From Pseudomonas sp. MRSN 12121 (GTDB lineage Bacteria; Pseudomonadota; Gammaproteobacteria; Pseudomonadales; Pseudomonadaceae), in assembly GCF_000931465.1 (NCBI RefSeq), contig NZ_CP010892.1, positions 4,983,388 through 5,047,387 of the forward strand: DNA of 64,000 nucleotides, written 5' to 3'. Positions within the stretch are counted from its first letter, which is position 1; each line of letters begins with the position of its first letter. Both the position numbers and the translations under genes were made by a program. Positions 60,810 to 64,000 of the stretch are shown piece by piece. The notes beneath the pieces were generated by a model, which made no database searches, was not told the origin of the DNA, and was given only the letters and a program-made list of their open reading frames with translations.

Positions 60810-61328
60810 TCAGCCCAGCAACTTCTGCAACTGCGCAGTGGTGTCGACGGCGCCCATGGTCTTCGCCGCGTCCAGGGCGCTCACGCCATTGGCGTCGGTG
60901 GCTCGCGGATCGGCGCCCTGGCCGATCAGGTAATCGACGATTTCGCAGCGGTTGAACATCGCCGCCATCATCAGCGCGGTACGCCCGTCGAACGATGCCC
61001 CCTCCACTTGCGCGCCGCCTTCCACCAGCGCCTTGACCACCGCCAGGTCGCCCTTGAAGGCGGCTCCGGCGATCGGGCTCTGGCCGTTGTCGTTACGGAT
61101 CTCGGGGTCGGCCTTGTGCTTGAGCAGCACTTGCACCGCCTCCACATGCCCGTAGTAGGCGGCCAGCATCAGCAGGGTGTCGCCCTTGTGATTGCGCAGG
61201 TTGACCGGCAGACCGCTGCTCGCCAGCTTGTCGAGCATCTGGGCATCGCCTTGACGGGCGACATTGAAGACCTGCTCGGTAAATTCGGCGGCCTCTTCTG
61301 CGGTCATCTGGCGGCTTTTGTCTGACAT
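60810..61328 (-). CDS. Ankyrin-repeat protein
   Basis: A 172-residue protein made of about four ankyrin repeats. They start near residues 40 (NHKGDTLLMLAAYYGHVEAVQVLL), 75 (NDNGQSPIAGAAFKGDLAVVKALV), 107 (SFDGRTALMMAAMFNRCEIVDYLI) and 140 (DANGVSALDAAKTMG). No signal peptide is present, so it is cytoplasmic. Ankyrin proteins bind other proteins; some short Pseudomonas ones (AnkB) support catalase in the periplasm, but this lacks a signal and no catalase gene is near. ATG 61328 follows GGAG; 61340 is a less likely start. Confidence 0.88.
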   Translation of the reverse strand: MSDKSRQMTAEEAAEFTEQVFNVARQGDAQMLDKLASSGLPVNLRNHKGDTLLMLAAYYGHVEAVQVLLKHKADPEIRNDNGQSPIAGAAFKGDLAVVKALVEGGAQVEGASFDGRTALMMAAMFNRCEIVDYLIGQGADPRATDANGVSALDAAKTMGAVDTTAQLQKLLG

Positions 61329-61425
61329 CGGAAACTCCACGTTCGGCCAATCGGAAAGTCGCTAGTGTCCCCAAGCCGCTCCGGCCCTGTCATCCCTTTT
61401 TTCTCAAGAGCGGCGATAGCCAGAA

Positions 61426-63258
61426 TCAATAGCGGTGCCGGCCGGCGCAAATATCCGCCCATACCGCGGCGGTCACCGGGACGTAGGTGTCCGCCCCGGG
61501 CAGCCAGGCGTACACCGGATCGCCAGCGGTTTTCGCCGGATCGAAGGCTTCGTCCTTGAGCCTCGTCTTCTGGTACTTGAAGGTGCCGGTGGTTTCCATC
61601 TTCACCTTGACCCGCAGGAACAGCGGCACCGCGTAGCCCGGCAAGCGCTGCCGGGCGAATTGCAGCAGCTCGGCGAAGTCCAGGGTGGCCAGGGATTCGG
61701 CCGGGGTGATGGCCGCCATCCCGGCCCGCCCATCGGTGTTGTGCACTTGCACGCCGTAGGCCACCGCCTCGGCCACCTGCGGATGTTGCAGCAGGATGTT
61801 CTCCACCTCGGTGGTGGATACGTTTTCCCCCTTCCAGCGATAGGTATCGCCCAGGCGATCGATGAACTGCGCATGGCCGAAACCGATGTCGCGCAGCAGG
61901 TCGCCGGTGTTGAAGTAACGGTCACCCTTCTCGAACACGTCGTGGAGGATCACCTTGAGGTTCTTCTCCGGCTCGGTATAGCCATCCAGCGGCGCCTTGT
62001 CGTCGATCTTCGCCAGCAGCAGCCCCTGGCCGCCCCGGGCGACCTTTTGCATGAAGCCGGCACCGTTGCGGATCGGCGCACTGGTGTCGTGGGCGTACTC
62101 CACCAGCGCCCAGGGCGCCAGGGAAAAGCCCACGGTATTGTCGAAATTGAGCACGTTGGTAAAACCGATGTTGCCGTCGCTGGCGGCGTACAGCTCACAC
62201 ACGTGCTCGACGCCGAAACGCTGCTTGAACGGCCCCCAGACACCGGGGCGCAGGCCATTGCCGACCATCTTCAGCACGGGGTTGTGGCGATCGTTGTCGC
62301 TGGCGGGCTGGTCGAGCAGGTAGCGGCACAGCTCGCCCACATAGCCGATGGTGGTCGCCTTGAACCGGCGGGCGTCGTCCCAGAAACGGCTGGCGCTGAA
62401 CTTGCGGCGGATGGCGAAGCCCGACGCGCCGCTGATGGCCGAGCCCCAGCACACACACAGCCCGGTGGCGTGATACAGCGGCAAGGTGCAATACAGGATG
62501 TCGGCCGGGCGCATGTCGAGGGCGATCATGCCGAAGCTGGCCGAGGTGCGCATCCAGCGGCCGTGCTTGAAGATGCCGGCCTTGGGCAGCCCGGTGGTGC
62601 CCGAGGTGTAGATATAGAAGCAGGGGTCGTCGAGGTAGATCCGGGCGCTGCTCGCGGGGTTGCGCGCGTCGCTGTCGGCGCTCGCGGCCATAAGGTCGGT
62701 GCATCCCGCAGGCGTCAGCATGGGCTCGGCGTCCGGGTCGGCGACGAACCAGGTGCGCACCTCGGCAATGGCGACCTGGTCGCGGATGGCCGAATAGGCT
62801 GGGAGCAGTTCGCCGCCGAGGATGATCGCCAGCGGCTTCACCAGATTCACGCTATGCACCAGCACACTGCCGGTCTGCGCGGTGTTGAGCATGGCGCAGA
62901 TGCCGCCGAGCTTGGCCACCGCCAGCACACTGACCAGCAGTTCGGGACGGTTCTCGACGAAGATCGCCACCACGTCGCCCTTGCCGATGCCCTGGCCCGC
63001 CAGGTAGTGGGCGATCCGGTTGGCCCACTGGTTGGCCTGTGCATAACTCAGCACGCGCTCGCCATACAGCAATGCCGGGCCGTCGGGATTGCGCTGCGCC
63101 GCCTGCTCGAAGGTCCAGCCGAGCCCGCAGGGCTGGTCGGCGCGCTTGACGTGGGCGACCCGCATGCCCCTGACCACCCGGGGCAACGCCCGGGCGATGG
63201 CGGGCAGCTTTCGCAGCATCATGCCCCAGGTGATCATGTCGGGCTCACGCGGGCTCAT
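61426..63258 (-). CDS. Long-chain acyl-CoA synthetase (AMP-binding, FadD6/FATP-like)
   Basis: A 610-residue ANL-superfamily ligase that forms acyl-AMP then acyl-CoA. The ATP/P-loop motif YIYTSGTTGLPKAGIFKHG is near 200, the adenine-binding ELYAASDGNIGF near 345 and the hinge Asp in FNTGDLLRDIGFGHAQFIDRLGD near 425, followed by WKGENVSTTEVE. The latter is shared with very-long-chain synthetases and fatty-acid transport proteins. ATG 63258 follows AGGAG; the frame remains open to 63279. The Lys expected near the C-terminus falls in TFKYQKTRLKDEAFDP. It is a single gene, with no beta-oxidation genes alongside. Confidence 0.92.
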   Translation of the reverse strand: MSPREPDMITWGMMLRKLPAIARALPRVVRGMRVAHVKRADQPCGLGWTFEQAAQRNPDGPALLYGERVLSYAQANQWANRIAHYLAGQGIGKGDVVAIFVENRPELLVSVLAVAKLGGICAMLNTAQTGSVLVHSVNLVKPLAIILGGELLPAYSAIRDQVAIAEVRTWFVADPDAEPMLTPAGCTDLMAASADSDARNPASSARIYLDDPCFYIYTSGTTGLPKAGIFKHGRWMRTSASFGMIALDMRPADILYCTLPLYHATGLCVCWGSAISGASGFAIRRKFSASRFWDDARRFKATTIGYVGELCRYLLDQPASDNDRHNPVLKMVGNGLRPGVWGPFKQRFGVEHVCELYAASDGNIGFTNVLNFDNTVGFSLAPWALVEYAHDTSAPIRNGAGFMQKVARGGQGLLLAKIDDKAPLDGYTEPEKNLKVILHDVFEKGDRYFNTGDLLRDIGFGHAQFIDRLGDTYRWKGENVSTTEVENILLQHPQVAEAVAYGVQVHNTDGRAGMAAITPAESLATLDFAELLQFARQRLPGYAVPLFLRVKVKMETTGTFKYQKTRLKDEAFDPAKTAGDPVYAWLPGADTYVPVTAAVWADICAGRHRY

Positions 63259-63775
63259 GGCGGCTCCTGTTCGACACACAAGCAGAAGCCTGCCGGCGAA
63301 GCGTCGGGGGGCGAGCGGCAGGAGAAACAGGCGGAGCGCCGGCGACAGGGGCGCAAAACATGGCGTTCATGGATGACGTCCTATTTTCTTATTATCAGGC
63401 GCTCATGACCCGCAGGATCACGACGCATGACTGTCCATGTCGATGAAGCCTCTGGTTGACCTGTACAGCCTGGAACATCAAAGGCGTGGGGCTGATCGAC
63501 AGCCCGGGCGATGCGCCCTGCGAAGCGTGCTGCTGGCCGAAAAATACGTCAGCGGTTCTCGGCCTGTACACGGAGTTTTTGCAAAGTTTTGTATCTCTCC
63601 CAGCCCCAGGATTCCCGGCAGCGGAACGACGCGGTGCGGCCCCGGGTTGGCCCTGCGCGCCGGCGGACGGACGCAACATTCCCCCGACCGGCGCCCCCTG
63701 GGCAATCTCGCAAAATGCAGGATGCACGATGGCCATTCATGCAAATTGCACGGAAGCGTAATCCGCAACAATTAT

Positions 63776-63788
63776 TAACTTATTGATT
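63776..63788 (-). promoter_or_regulatory. IHF-binding site
   Basis: Read on the minus strand it is AATCAATAAGTTA, a full match to WATCAANNNNTTR, in AT-rich DNA. Its centre is near -60 of the sigma-54 promoter, the usual place for IHF to bend an enhancer-bound activator to the polymerase. Confidence 0.65.
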
Positions 63789-63814
63789 TATATAGGTTTT
63801 TAAAAATTTAATTG

Positions 63815-63831
63815 CTGGCACAGTCGCTGCA
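63815..63831 (+). promoter_or_regulatory. Sigma-54 (RpoN) promoter of the DUF3509 gene
   Basis: CTGGCACAGTCGCTGCA fits YTGGCACGrNNNTTGCW with correct GG-to-GC spacing and two mismatches. The GG (-24) is at 63817-63818 and GC (-12) at 63829-63830, so transcription should start near 63842, 36 bases before the ATG. Confidence 0.7.
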
Positions 63832-63877
63832 ACTACCTCTTCAGGTTTGCCATTCAAGAACCATGGAGCTGATAGAC

Positions 63878-64000
63878 ATGAGCCTGATCCAAGAAAAATT
63901 CGCTTCCCTGTTCTCCGATTACCAAGTGACCACTCAGCCACGTCCCGACGGCGGCATCCTGCTGACGCTGCGCAACAGCGAGGGCAAACAGCTCAAGCGC
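63878..64000 (+). CDS. DUF3509-domain protein (5' part only)
   Basis: The first 41 codons before the window ends: MSLIQEKFASLFSDYQVTTQ followed by PRPDGGILLTLRNSEGK. This is the beginning of the DUF3509 family, small Pseudomonas proteins of about 90-100 residues, usually present as several paralogues. GGAG lies 10 bases before ATG 63878; an in-frame ATG at 63863 would add five residues. Function is unknown. The sigma-54 promoter and IHF site in front imply tight control by an enhancer-binding activator. Confidence 0.8.
   Translation, partial: MSLIQEKFASLFSDYQVTTQPRPDGGILLTLRNSEGKQLKR

Larger units (their letters stand above)
63259..63877. other. Long divergent intergenic region with sigma-54 promoter
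   Basis: This is 619 bases without a convincing gene; several open frames near 63437-63786 overlap each other and lack family features. GC-rich DNA up to about 63750 changes abruptly to an AT-rich block (63760-63815), which contains an IHF site and then a sigma-54 promoter. An imperfect dyad, TGCACGATGG-C-CATTCATGCA (63723-63743, 8 of 10 pairs), lies about 109 bases before the expected start and could be an activator site. Confidence 0.6.

Noticed and set aside
63437..63786. Several overlapping open frames upstream of the DUF3509 gene
   Set aside because: They occupy many frames of the same DNA on both strands, lack ribosome sites and family features, and their 3' ends run into the AT-rich promoter region.
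1..64000. CRISPR arrays, prophage, transposase genes, toxin-antitoxin or restriction systems
   Set aside because: No regularly spaced repeats, integrase or transposase motifs, or defence-gene motifs were seen. The accessory DNA is limited to the O-antigen cassette and REP elements.

Overview
The window is chromosomal DNA of a fluorescent-type Pseudomonas (P. fluorescens group by inference). The evidence is the gene order, which matches known Pseudomonas blocks: rpsA-ihfB-wzz ... wbpM-comEA; gyrA-serC-pheA-hisC-tyrA/aroA-cmk-rpsA; and rbdA-ABC-dsbA-trhO-bolA-fumC. Core genes are GC-rich, REP elements with the core gcgggcaagcctcgctcctac pattern are present, and the osmolyte (NAGGN) operon is typical of the genus. 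I saw no tRNA, rRNA, CRISPR array, phage, insertion sequence or recognisable defence island.

Layout. 1-2915: edge of a DUF1989 gene with its GntR regulator, then a convergent TetR regulator and short-chain dehydrogenase. 3143-16887: O-specific antigen (LPS) locus, inserted between comEA and ihfB as in P. aeruginosa. Read on the minus strand it runs ihfB, lapA, wzz, wzy, wzx, GT2, GT4, GT4, a 4-reductase (wbpV-like), wbpL, wbpM and an acyltransferase. This is the only clearly AT-rich, horizontally variable part of the window. 17069-28324: small lipoprotein, then the aromatic/serine 'supra-operon' rpsA, cmk, tyrA-aroA fusion, hisC, pheA, serC and gyrA. GyrA carries Ile at residue 83, the quinolone-determining position. 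28680-33412: methylthioribose-phosphate isomerase diverging from methylthioadenosine deaminase-ubiG-mupP-SDR.

33776-38013: two cyclic-di-GMP enzymes, a GGEEF protein and an RbdA homologue, flanking a TenA/PqqC-fold protein. 38218-44135: ABC exporter, DsbA-like protein, TrhO, BolA, DUF2059 and fumC. 44163-48213: REP/REPIN elements, an EamA transporter, a thiolase and polyphosphate:AMP phosphotransferase. 48355-55403: mnmC and the three-gene N-acetylglutaminylglutamine amide (NAGGN) osmoprotectant operon with a REP between its second and third genes. 55505-63258: small conserved proteins, an LTA-synthase-type membrane phosphotransferase, an ankyrin protein and a very-long-chain acyl-CoA synthetase. 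The right edge holds the start of a DUF3509 gene behind a well-formed sigma-54 promoter with an IHF site.

I do not see a wholly new multigene system. The items most worth a second look are the serotype-specific O-antigen cassette, GyrA Ile83, the sigma-54/IHF promoter at 63776-63831, the c-di-GMP/TenA pairing, and candidate operators in front of the GntR and SDR genes.
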